DNA from: a virus
Direction: 5' to 3' (one strand)
IMG/VR virus record: IMGVR_UViG_3300017917_004192
Span: 1-55,336 of that record
DNA: 55,336 nucleotides
Shown here: positions 18,072 through 27,100 of the stretch, in pieces
Position numbering within the stretch: position 1 is the stretch's first letter
How the letters are laid out: every line of letters begins with the position of its first letter
Notes under the pieces: generated by a model
The model's database searches: none
What the model was told of the DNA's origin: nothing
What the model saw: only the letters and a program-made list of their open reading frames with translations
Translations under genes and position numbers: made by a program

Positions 18072-19714
18072 TAGTTGCAGTTCCAACGACGTAGTGCTTT
18101 ATTAATTCTTGAATCTGGGTCTCTTGCAGTTTTTGTGGAAGTTAGTTTAGACTTCATCCCAGACATACGACGGCAAAAAGACTTACGACGTTCAGCCCTT
18201 TTGCCTGTAGGCTTTTTTTCGGTTACTGCAGTCTGTAGTTTTGAACCTGGATTCTCACGACGATATGCTTTAACTGCTTGTGAACTTAATCCATCAGTCT
18301 TATCTTGGCGATTGACTTTTTGCCAATCTTCTGACAATCCAAAATCTGCTCTCCAGTTTGAATATTCATAAGAATCTGCAAGTGGCAGCGAAGGTCCAGA
18401 AAGTTTTTTAAGTGCTGCTTCTTTTTCACCTTTGTTTGTAGTTCCAGTTGCAAGATTTCTTATTTTTGCTTGTTTCTGTGCTTGTCTATGTCCTGAACCA
18501 ATTTCAAAACTAACATTCTCAACTTTCATTTCACCACTATCAACATAATCTGCTGCAGCATCAAGATAATCTGCTGCCTTAGTAATTTTTGATTGAACCC
18601 ACGCTTCAATATTACCCTCACCTTTAATTTTTTTACGAAGTCTCTTCGCGGCAGAAATAATTGTAGAAATTTCAGATCTTGCCATAGAATGTTCATGATC
18701 ATAATCTTCATTTGCAGGATGAACCTGTGCAATATCAAACTTCATTTGATTTGTAGTTAACATAGAGGGTGTTGAGTATAATGCCCAAAATTTTGGACCA
18801 TACTTACATTCTGACTGAGTTTCGTCTTTTTTACATTTTGGACAGTATCTTATCATTCCAACTTCCTCCTTAACTGGCACACAATTTGGGACTATTTTCT
18901 TACCTTTCTTTTTCATACCTACTTGCTTATAACCATCCCAACAATCTTCAGACTTTGTTCCCCAATTTGCTGCACCAACCTTGCGGCATTTGACAAGTGC
19001 TCCTGATGCATATGCACTTGGCCAAACATCATATCTCGATTTTACTTTATTATAGCAAGCATCCTTTTTACCACTACCTTTTCCTTTAATGTCTTTTTCT
19101 TCGTTCATTTTTGATTTATCGGTAGAAACATAGGTTGGTTTTTCAGCACCAGATTTTGCTTGTTGCCCTGGATCTGCTGCTTTTTTTCTTCTTGATGCAG
19201 AGCGTCTTTCAGCAGGAGTCATGCTTGCTCTTTTTGTGGAAGAAACACATTTTGGAGTTCCTTCTCCCGGTTCATCACTTGCACAAGTTCCTCCAGTTAC
19301 AACGTTTACCCATCCGGGTTTTCCTTCTTTTGATTTAGATTTACCAAACCAATCACGAAGACCTTCTTCGTTTACATTTACATCTTTAAATTTTTTATGA
19401 TGCTTTTTGGCATCTGCTTCCATCTTTTTCAAACGAGTGTAATAATCAGGAATTTCATCTAAATGCTGAAGAGCAATTTCTTTGGCAAGTTCATGATTTT
19501 TAGTATGCTCATGTTCAATAGGTTCTCCCATATCTAATTGTTTTTGAATGAAAGAAACCTCCATACGGTGCTTTTTCGCAATTTGTTCAACTGTTTTAAA
19601 TGATTTTAATTGCTCTTTTAATTTGTTTTTGCGACCTTGGCAATGAGCTTTTTGCGAAAATCCCTTTGGATTGTTGCAGTCAATAGATTTTTTATATTTT
19701 TCTGACCAACCCAT
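18071..19714 (-). CDS. Cys/Lys-rich multi-module protein (DUF5872-like), virion-associated?
   Basis: This is a 547-residue very basic protein built from short phage-associated modules. At the N-terminus is SIDCNNPKGFSQKAHCQG. Near residues 130-190 is a GGTCASDEPGEGTPKCVSS / AERRSASRRKK stretch. A DUF5872-like segment with VWPSAYASGALVKCRK follows. Around 284-300 is a zinc-ribbon-like CPKCKKDETQSEC. At the C-terminus is RKSFCRRMSGMKSKL with TARDPDSRINKALRRWNC. Such basic Cys modules suggest nucleic-acid contact. It lies between gp16 and the small gene before gp17. The function is unknown. Confidence 0.7.
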   Translation of the reverse strand: MGWSEKYKKSIDCNNPKGFSQKAHCQGRKNKLKEQLKSFKTVEQIAKKHRMEVSFIQKQLDMGEPIEHEHTKNHELAKEIALQHLDEIPDYYTRLKKMEADAKKHHKKFKDVNVNEEGLRDWFGKSKSKEGKPGWVNVVTGGTCASDEPGEGTPKCVSSTKRASMTPAERRSASRRKKAADPGQQAKSGAEKPTYVSTDKSKMNEEKDIKGKGSGKKDACYNKVKSRYDVWPSAYASGALVKCRKVGAANWGTKSEDCWDGYKQVGMKKKGKKIVPNCVPVKEEVGMIRYCPKCKKDETQSECKYGPKFWALYSTPSMLTTNQMKFDIAQVHPANEDYDHEHSMARSEISTIISAAKRLRKKIKGEGNIEAWVQSKITKAADYLDAAADYVDSGEMKVENVSFEIGSGHRQAQKQAKIRNLATGTTNKGEKEAALKKLSGPSLPLADSYEYSNWRADFGLSEDWQKVNRQDKTDGLSSQAVKAYRRENPGSKLQTAVTEKKPTGKRAERRKSFCRRMSGMKSKLTSTKTARDPDSRINKALRRWNCN

Positions 19715-19727
19715 TAGAATATTATAA

Positions 19728-20150
19728 TTACTCTTTATTATTTAGAAAACCTTGCTTGAGTAATTTTGAGAGTTCTGAAGTTGATCCAACAAATACAGCA
19801 TTATTTGTAACATTATTCGTTGTTTTAACAGTATCTTCTTCAACATCCTTAAGTTTCTTTTGAAGATCAATCAATTTATCTGTTACGTCCCCAACATTTT
19901 TAATCAACTGTCCAGCAACTTCATATGCTCTAGGAGAACCTCCCTCTCCAGCAAGTTCCATAATTCCGTTAATTGCTTCTTGACCTTTTTCAATTAATGA
20001 ATATAAATTTGCGCGAGTATATTCATAATCTTTTTTAATGTCATCAGATTTTACTGGAATAATATCAAGTTTTTCTGTAGGTTTTTCTACCTCCACAATA
20101 CTACTCTCAATATTTAAAGCACTATCTAAACTCTCATAATTATTTTTCAT
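19728..20150 (-). CDS. gp16: Terminase small subunit gp16
   Basis: This subunit recognises DNA for packaging and stimulates gp17. The 140 residues are shorter than T4 gp16 (164). The layout matches T4: DDIKKDYEYTRANLYSLIEKG (T4 has LEDDYGVVRRNMHFQ), SPRAYEVAGQLIKNVGDVTDKLI as the central helical pair, and the C-terminal NAVFVGSTSELSKLL (T4 has NATVFMGSPTELMDE). It is separated from gp17 by three genes. Confidence 0.92.
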   Translation of the reverse strand: MKNNYESLDSALNIESSIVEVEKPTEKLDIIPVKSDDIKKDYEYTRANLYSLIEKGQEAINGIMELAGEGGSPRAYEVAGQLIKNVGDVTDKLIDLQKKLKDVEEDTVKTTNNVTNNAVFVGSTSELSKLLKQGFLNNKE

Positions 20151-20156
20151 AACTTA

Positions 20157-20954
20157 TCAAATATCCGTTTGCTGTGTAGGACTCCAGGTTTTGGAGTCAC
20201 TAAAATATTCCCAATTCTCACTAAATCCAAAATCATCTTCTGGACCCGCATTAACTGGATCTGGTTCGACAGTATATCGCATTTCTCTTTTTGCAGTTGT
20301 TCTATCAGTATTAGTGTAAAGATCAACTTGAACTTTACGAATAAGACCATCAGTTGTTTGTGCAACTGGTCCAAATAGATAGGTTTTTGCCGTAAAGTTA
20401 AAAGTATAAATTAAAACTCTTCTTGTCGAAAAATCTCCTTCATAATCATCCACGAAAGAAACATTATCTAGTGTTACTGGAATATCTCTTTTTTCTCCTA
20501 TCGAATCTACCAAATCTATTGTTAAGTTAAATGCTGGTTGAAAAAATGGTAGAATCTGTTCGACTACTTGCAAAGCATCATCTTGCAGTTTTGACATTAA
20601 ACTAAGTTGAAAACCGATATTATAAGGAACTGGTAAATAAACTTTTTTTAAATTTGTTCCGTCAGATGCTTTAAATGTTTGAGTTGGATTTGTTTTTCTT
20701 GTAGGATCATATTGTATCGATGTCATTTCAAATGACAATCTAGGAAGAGTAATTGCAACTGGTTTATTTAAATTTGCCTGCTGCTCAATACGCGCTAAAA
20801 ACTTTTGCGTTGGACCATATGCCAGAGGAACTCTTAATTCACTATAATCATTATCATTAGCATCCTTATGCTTAATATAAATTTGATTGAAGAGAGTACC
20901 AAATGCAATAATTGTCTTTCTTATGATTTGGTGATAGTAATAAGTTCCTAACAT
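20157..20954 (-). CDS. gp15: Tail terminator / sheath stabiliser gp15
   Basis: This protein forms the hexameric ring at the head-proximal end of the tail, where the neck attaches. Its 265 residues match T4 gp15 (272). It begins MLGTYYYHQIIRKTIIAFGTLFNQIYIKH, as T4 begins MFGYFYNSSFRRYATLMGDLF. The central block DDALQVVEQILPFFQPAFN is nearly the same as in T4. It forms a TAATG overlap with gp14. Confidence 0.95.
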   Translation of the reverse strand: MLGTYYYHQIIRKTIIAFGTLFNQIYIKHKDANDNDYSELRVPLAYGPTQKFLARIEQQANLNKPVAITLPRLSFEMTSIQYDPTRKTNPTQTFKASDGTNLKKVYLPVPYNIGFQLSLMSKLQDDALQVVEQILPFFQPAFNLTIDLVDSIGEKRDIPVTLDNVSFVDDYEGDFSTRRVLIYTFNFTAKTYLFGPVAQTTDGLIRKVQVDLYTNTDRTTAKREMRYTVEPDPVNAGPEDDFGFSENWEYFSDSKTWSPTQQTDI

Positions 20955-22345
20955 TAGTAATTTCCAAATGGATTTGATTCTGAAAAATCGATAATAAGAT
21001 CTGCTTCTGATTCTATTTCATCATTTTGTTCATATTTATCATAATTATCTGGTTTTTGGTATTGATAAATTGCCCATCTTGCAGATGAAGCAGATCCAAC
21101 TACGATTTCTCCTGCCTGGAAAGTTCCATCTGTAATTCCAATTTGTAAAATCTTTGTATCTTGATCCCAAGATTTTACTCTTCCCCTAGTTCCAGAGGAT
21201 GCTCCAATAGCAACTTCATTAAATTGATATGTTCCAATTCCAGTTAATAATGGAGGTTCTGCAATCGTAACGGTAATTATTCCTACAGTATATCCAATTC
21301 CAGCATCGGAAATAAGAACAGAGGATATTGTTCCGGAAGCACTTACAATTGCCTTTGCTACTGGTTGTACTGTAAATACACTACTAAATCCCACAACAGG
21401 TGATTTGGTATATCCACTACCAATACCAGAGATTAGAATTGTATTGATACCATAACTAGTTGTAATAATTTCACATGTAGCAGCTGCTCCAACTCCATTA
21501 CCACCAGTAATTGTAACTGTTGGTGGCACTGTGTATCCTGCTCCAGTATTTGATAAAAGAATTTCTTTAATGGAATAAACTCCACCAATACTTGTCGTTA
21601 TCGCAACAGCAGTAGCATTAATTCCATTTGCTGGTGCGGATGATATGGCTACCGTAGGAGATTGATTATAATCATATCCATCATTATTCAATATAACTCT
21701 TCTAATATATCCAGATGAAGGTGATGCAGTTGCAGTTTCTCTTGTGCCATAGGAGAACATTTGAAGATCAGTCATGTAACCATATTCACTTAAAGCATTA
21801 TCAATTTCTTCAACTGTTGTGCTATCATTTTCCCATCCACCAATTTCATCTTCATATTCAAATAATTCACACTTCAATTCATAAACGTATAATTTTCCAA
21901 GTTGATAAAATGGTTGCTCATGCTCAACAAATTTTACTTCGAATAATCTTTGACCTAAAGGAAAATAAATTAAATCACCCTCTCTTGGTCTACTTGCCAA
22001 GACAATTTCGTCATCAGAATCTGATTCTAAAAATGGAGAAATAAAATCTTCAAATCTTTCCTTCGAAATAATTAAACTTACTTCATCTTTTAAATTCATT
22101 CCAAATTTAGTTAAAATATCACCTTGCCCACTATATCCTTCATAGTTATTGAGATATGCTTCGATAGCATAATTGTCATTAAATTTAGAAGAAGTTACTT
22201 CTCGTAAAATAGTTTCTTTCCTAACAAATTTTCTTGGAATGTAATATACTTCAACACCATACATTCTCAATTGTTCGTTGATTAGTTCTTGAACCAATCT
22301 TTGCTCATTGGGTGAGCCTTGTAGAAAAAAGGGATTGAGTGCCAT
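20954..22345 (-). CDS. gp14: Neck protein gp14 with inserted GxGY beta-repeats
   Basis: This head-completion protein sits between the portal-proximal neck and the tail. It has 463 residues against about 256 in T4. Residues 1-205 form the gp14-like core, with RLVQELINEQLRMYGVEVYY and REGDLIYFPLGQRLFEVKFVE. Residues about 212-361 consist of four repeats centred on GYDYNQSPTVAI, GAGYTVPPTVTI, GSGYTKSPVVGF and GIGYTVGIITVTI, about 40-45 residues apart. The last 90 residues end in SESNPFGNY, a typical gp14 tail. The repeats resemble ones in gp7, gp8 and the DUF4815 protein here. Confidence 0.92.
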   Translation of the reverse strand: MALNPFFLQGSPNEQRLVQELINEQLRMYGVEVYYIPRKFVRKETILREVTSSKFNDNYAIEAYLNNYEGYSGQGDILTKFGMNLKDEVSLIISKERFEDFISPFLESDSDDEIVLASRPREGDLIYFPLGQRLFEVKFVEHEQPFYQLGKLYVYELKCELFEYEDEIGGWENDSTTVEEIDNALSEYGYMTDLQMFSYGTRETATASPSSGYIRRVILNNDGYDYNQSPTVAISSAPANGINATAVAITTSIGGVYSIKEILLSNTGAGYTVPPTVTITGGNGVGAAATCEIITTSYGINTILISGIGSGYTKSPVVGFSSVFTVQPVAKAIVSASGTISSVLISDAGIGYTVGIITVTIAEPPLLTGIGTYQFNEVAIGASSGTRGRVKSWDQDTKILQIGITDGTFQAGEIVVGSASSARWAIYQYQKPDNYDKYEQNDEIESEADLIIDFSESNPFGNY

Positions 22346-22347
22346 TA

Positions 22348-23190
22348 TTATCCAATAAAATCGTAAGGTGGAAGTTCGTATTCCAAAGCCATTCTTTGTT
22401 TTAAATCTTCTAATTCTCTTTCAGCATCTTCGTAAAGTTCTCTTCCGTTTAATTCAATTCCTCCGGGGAGTTTAACTCCACGAAACTTAATTAAATTTTG
22501 TCCCCATTGTCTTTTCATTAAGGCAGTTAGATATTTTTTCAAAAAACTATCATTATAAACTTTACTAAAACTAGTTGGGTCTAATGCTCTATAACAATCA
22601 ATTACTAAAAAACTCCCTTCTTTTTGAGAAGCCCAATCAATATCCAAGTACATCCTATTTTGTCTTTTATTAAATCTAATTTGTTTATCTGTGGTTAAGA
22701 GGAAGTCAATATCTTCCAAATAACTTTTTACCATAGCATACTGCAATAGTTCAACAGAATTAAAATAGTATAAATCATTTAAGAATAGTTGATATTTGAT
22801 ACTAAACATTCCTCCAGAAATAGAACTAGTATCAAATCGAAATACTTTTTCAATACCAATTACTGAGTCTGGAACTTGAATAAAATTTGATGTTTCATAA
22901 AAATTAAATGATGTGCTACCAATCCCACTAATACTCGTAGTTCCAGTTGTTGTTACAATACCTACACCATTTGTACCGCTTCCTCTTCCTCTATCAATAT
23001 CTTGCTGAGTAATTTTATATTTCAAATACATTCTTTCTACGCCATCAAAATGTCTTTCATTAAAATATTGAAGTGCGTCATCGACTAAATCATCAATTTG
23101 ATCATCATCCAAATTAATTTCTAATACTGGTGCTCCTAGTTTTCTTAAACAATAATCAATAAGTTCTTGTCTGGTTGCTGGTTTTGCCAT
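22348..23190 (-). CDS. gp13: Neck protein gp13
   Basis: This head-completion protein closes the portal after packaging. It has 280 residues (T4 has 309). The N-terminus RQELIDYCLRKLGAPVLEIN and DDDQIDDLVDDALQYFNERHFDG is the standard gp13 start. The C-terminus contains LMKRQWGQNLIKFRGVKLPGG, a strong family signature. The start forms a TGATG overlap with the previous small gene. Confidence 0.95.
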   Translation of the reverse strand: MAKPATRQELIDYCLRKLGAPVLEINLDDDQIDDLVDDALQYFNERHFDGVERMYLKYKITQQDIDRGRGSGTNGVGIVTTTGTTSISGIGSTSFNFYETSNFIQVPDSVIGIEKVFRFDTSSISGGMFSIKYQLFLNDLYYFNSVELLQYAMVKSYLEDIDFLLTTDKQIRFNKRQNRMYLDIDWASQKEGSFLVIDCYRALDPTSFSKVYNDSFLKKYLTALMKRQWGQNLIKFRGVKLPGGIELNGRELYEDAERELEDLKQRMALEYELPPYDFIG

Positions 23191-23456
23191 CAGTAAAATC
23201 CTCCGTCTATAGATCCTGCAGTAAGAGTTCCTTGAACATAAACATTATTTGAAAAAGTTGCTAAACCAACAAAAGTTGAGACACCAGTCACCCTTAAAGA
23301 TGTAACTGATGCGATACCACCTACAACGTTTTCTGATTCTAAAGCAAAACCACCGGCAGATCCAGAAACACTAGCAACAATTTTTACAGCATTTTGTTGC
23401 CCTACTCTTACCTTTAAATCGTTTTGAGAATCTGTTCTAACGTTTATATCTGGCAT
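23190..23456 (-). CDS. Small virion-associated protein with fibre-like repeats
   Basis: This 88-residue protein has the composition of a tail-fibre fragment. Its second half, GVSTFVGLATFSNNVYVQGTLTAG, resembles the short beta-helix repeats found in phage fibres. The N-terminus (INVRTDSQNDLKVRVGQQN) is conserved in cyanophage proteins at this position. It is locked between two genes by overlapping stop/start codons, so it is late and probably structural. Confidence 0.7.
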   Translation of the reverse strand: MPDINVRTDSQNDLKVRVGQQNAVKIVASVSGSAGGFALESENVVGGIASVTSLRVTGVSTFVGLATFSNNVYVQGTLTAGSIDGGFY

Positions 23457-23800
23457 TATCTAGTAACTCCTTCTCTTACCAAAACCATGCCTTCAATAAC
23501 CCTATTTTTCACACTAAATTGATCAGAAATTATTACATCATAAACATATCTTCCTGGTTTTATAGTGGAAGTTTGTGCAGAAGTTAATGAAAGAACTATT
23601 TTCCCGGAAGTATATGGAAGTTGCCTCGCCGTAGTGAAAGATATTGCAGTAGAACTTCCTGCCCATTTTCTCATTTGGGCAGTAACTGTATATGTTGTTA
23701 AATCAAATGCAGAATTATTTGCAGATCCTTCCAAAGTAAAGGTCTGACTAAAATCTGATCCCGCATTTACAACTAAATTATTGACATATACAGATGCCAT
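23456..23800 (-). CDS. Small beta-sandwich structural protein (BppU-like domain)
   Basis: This 114-residue protein contains NAGSDFSQTFTLEG followed by LTTYTVTAQMRK and PGRYVYDVIISD. These look like one immunoglobulin-like beta sandwich resembling N-terminal domains of baseplate upper proteins (BppU). It is the first gene after a perfect late promoter and heads the transcript that goes on to gp13-gp17. A neck or baseplate decoration role is inferred. Confidence 0.72.
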   Translation of the reverse strand: MASVYVNNLVVNAGSDFSQTFTLEGSANNSAFDLTTYTVTAQMRKWAGSSTAISFTTARQLPYTSGKIVLSLTSAQTSTIKPGRYVYDVIISDQFSVKNRVIEGMVLVREGVTR

Positions 23801-23824
23801 TTATTTTTTTTTATCACTACTTTT

Positions 23825-23832
23825 TATTTATA
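23825..23832 (-). promoter_or_regulatory. T4-type late promoter heading the neck-terminase operon
   Basis: A perfect TATAAATA on the minus strand lies 24 bases before the start at 23800 and just past the stop of a small gene. No other consensus box lies in the gaps down to gp17, so this one may serve the whole stretch to 14.8 kb. Confidence 0.85.
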
Positions 23833-23833
23833 T

Positions 23834-24004
23834 CTACAGACTAGCAAGAGATGCTATTACCTCTTGCTGCTTTAGGTAAAGTTTGCAATATGACTTTGCA
23901 AAATTTTTTAATTCATTAAAATCTAACTCATCAATAAGTCTTACTTGTTTTTCATATTCAAATAATTTATCAATTGATTCTAATGTAATATTATTTGGAT
24001 CCAT
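23834..24004 (-). CDS. Small conserved helical protein, 56 residues
   Basis: The reading frame starts MDPNNITLESIDKLFEYEKQ and ends QQEVIASLASL. It is a fully open 57-codon frame that starts 14 bases inside the preceding gene. Its composition (acidic and basic helix, one Cys) is like small cyanophage proteins at this position. It stops at TAG immediately before the late promoter. No function is known. The tight overlap on both sides supports it as real. Confidence 0.7.
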   Translation of the reverse strand: MDPNNITLESIDKLFEYEKQVRLIDELDFNELKNFAKSYCKLYLKQQEVIASLASL

Positions 24005-24194
24005 TAACCAACTCCTTTAATAAAGATTTAATTTCATCAATATCTTTTTTCATACTATCTAATTCTTTTTTTTGAGATTCTCGAACATTTAAACTATTTA
24101 CATATTGTGTATATGAGTTACTATCACAATTAATTATAGCACCACTTTTCTCATCTCGATACAAATTTGGATGACCTTGGACTGGAATCATCAT
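23991..24194 (-). CDS. Small conserved coiled-coil protein, 67 residues
   Basis: The protein has an N-terminal stretch VQGHPNLYRDEKSGAIINCD followed by a heptad-like helix (SQKKELDSMKKDIDEIKSLL). The start overlaps the DUF4815 gene stop in ATGA (24191-24194). A second ATG directly after the first is an equally good start. It may be a small virion or assembly factor in the same transcript. The function is unknown. Confidence 0.72.
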   Translation of the reverse strand: MMIPVQGHPNLYRDEKSGAIINCDSNSYTQYVNSLNVRESQKKELDSMKKDIDEIKSLLKELVNGSK

Positions 24195-27100
24195 CTTATT
24201 GCAATACTCCTTAAATCTTTTAGTTTCGGTGCATACGCTTGGTTTGTACCAGACATTACGATTTTAATCGTATATCCAGTAAAATCTCCCACATCATGGG
24301 CAGTAAATTCATATTCTAAAAATTCATCATTTAAACTTTCTGGAACGAATACATCTGGTAAACCACTATTTCTTGCTGCATTTACAACATCTGGGTATCC
24401 ATCCTGATTGTTATCAACGGTCAAATTATCATATCCTGGGAATAATTCAAATGCCTGATTAACTTCACTAGAATCTGGTCTAATTAGACTGTAAAGAACT
24501 CTAAAATCAGAAGAAGAATGTCTGTAAGCAGAAACAATAACTTTAAGAGTTTTTGCTGATTGTGCCAGTCTTACTGTATTTGTTACATAAATCGCTGCAT
24601 GTGGATCACCAATTAAATTATTTACTCTGCCATCATTTGCATAATCTGATATTGGATTGTTTAATCTATTGCTATTTAATTGGATACCAGATTGTCTCCA
24701 GAAAATCATCGGAGATAAATTATTATCTGTTGTTGAAAGATTTACCTTTAATGTAAAAGATTTATTTCTTAAAAGATTACTATCAGTCAGATAAGTTTGC
24801 TCATTAATATCCGAACATATAATTCTCGTTGAATTTAATTTATTTGGAGCAGTAATATCGATATCTTCATATCCTAAGTCAATAAATGAACTTTCAGTTC
24901 CATTTACACTAGTTCCACTTACTGTTCTTATTTGTCCTGATATGGATGTATTAGACCCTGGAACAAGAGCGGTAACTTGAGGTACAAGTAAATCATATTG
25001 AATATTTTCTGTGGCAAGAATATTACTTCCTCCCCCAGTAAATTCGGAATTAAAGGAAATTTGTGGTAAATTAGTTGGACTTCCATCTGAACTTCTATTT
25101 ACCACATTAGAATCAAAATTAGTTCTATCTATTTCAACATAATAATTATCAATATCAATTCCGGTGTCACTAATATCATGAGTTTTATTAATTCTTCTTA
25201 GAGAAACTCCGTTAAATTCATACTTATAAACTGAAATATTTGGATCATGATCTAATGCTTTTGTAGAATCTATTCCCCTAGTTAGCGTCGTTAAAGTTCC
25301 AGATCCAACAGATTCATATTTAATAATTTCATCTTCAATAATTACATATCCTGGATTAGTTGCATTTACGGTAGATCCTTCAAAGGTTCCAAAATCTGAA
25401 GTCGATGCAACACTGATTACACTATCACTAGATAACAGTTTATTTGTCAATATTGTTGGAGGAGTAGCAGATTGCACATCACTAATTGTCAACTTATTGG
25501 TATTTGCATACATACCATGATCAAAATGATTTACTCTAATAAAATTACCACTATAAACTCCTCCAACCGGAGTTGAAGACAATATGCTTGTTCCAGATAG
25601 TGAAACTTTTGTCCCAGAATTATTATAGTAAGCAAGTGTTGTAAATCCAACTGTTGGGAATGATTCCCCCTGAACGTTTGTCAAATAAAGTGTATCCAAT
25701 CCATTAATTGCTGAAATTGTAACAATAGCATTATTACCGGCAGTAGGAACAACATCAGAAGTAACAATTCCTACAGCATCTCCAATAGCATACCCATTTC
25801 CTGGAGTATTAATTGAAACTCCTGTAATTACACCATTAGTTGCGGTAATATCAAGTCTTAAATTACTACCATTTCCACTAAGTGCAAACGTCCCCACATT
25901 ATTTGTAGTTGTATAGTTAGATCCTCCAGTAGTAATACCTACAGAAGAGGCAGGTCCTCCTGTTTGGGAGATATAACCATAAACATAAGATTTACCAGCT
26001 TCTGTAACTTTTCTACCACTAGTCAATATACCAATATTTGTAGTGTCTATTATTGTAGAAACTCCTACAGTAAGTTTTCTTGGTAAAGTTCGTAGGGAAT
26101 TTGAATTTAATTTTTGAATATAACCATTACTTTCATTTAGTGGTGGATTTTGGAAAAATGCACTACCAGATGTAGATGTGAAATTGCACTTGTATAGTTT
26201 AAACTTAAGATCTTGATATTGATTTGCTGTCCATATAGAACCATTTTGAGATTTAAATAAACTTCCAATCGCAAATTGTTTTGTATACCTTACACTTTCT
26301 GCATCTGGTAATGTGGATGTATTAACCGTTTTTTCTCCCATTTCAGCGATCCAAAGTTCATATTGATCACTTTGACCTGCCTGAACAACGACCGCATATT
26401 CTTGATTTGGTGCTAAGTAAATTGGGTAATCAAATGTAACCTTTGTCGCAACACTAGCATCATTCGATATATTAACTTGTTCTGGTTTTAGTGTTACTGG
26501 ATTTCCTACAATAGTTCTAGTTGGAGTTCCCAATTCTACTGTTCTTATTTCTACAGTTACAGGAGAATTTCCAGTATCTTTGTGTGCAAAGAATAAATCT
26601 ACTGCACTTAAATATGCACCATTCGCATCATCATTTGGCAAATTTCCATTTAAATTTTCAACATTTCCACCAACAATAAATGATTGTGCAAGAGGATCAA
26701 CATATGTATTTACTGTTGTCGTGACTGTGGTTGTAAGTGTAGTAGAAGTAATCGTTCTTTGCGTCTCTACAAATGTTCCTTCAGATTTGTAAATTGTTTC
26801 TCCAGATGAAATTAACTTACTCCCTGGAAGTGGAGCCTGATTTGTAGAACTTGATGTTAACTTAAAAGTTTTTGAACCAGTCGAAATTCTTACTGACGGT
26901 GGAGGAGATGTATTTGGATCTCTTAGGAAAAATGACCCATTTAAATCGCCATAATTATCAGAAATTAATCTTAAATCTTTAACATAAGCTACAGCACCAC
27001 TTGATTGACCAACTAGTTTCATACCAATCGCAATATAACCAGAATATAGTCCCTGGACTTCTTCACATAGACCATTAATATCTACATTTAAAATTTTGGA

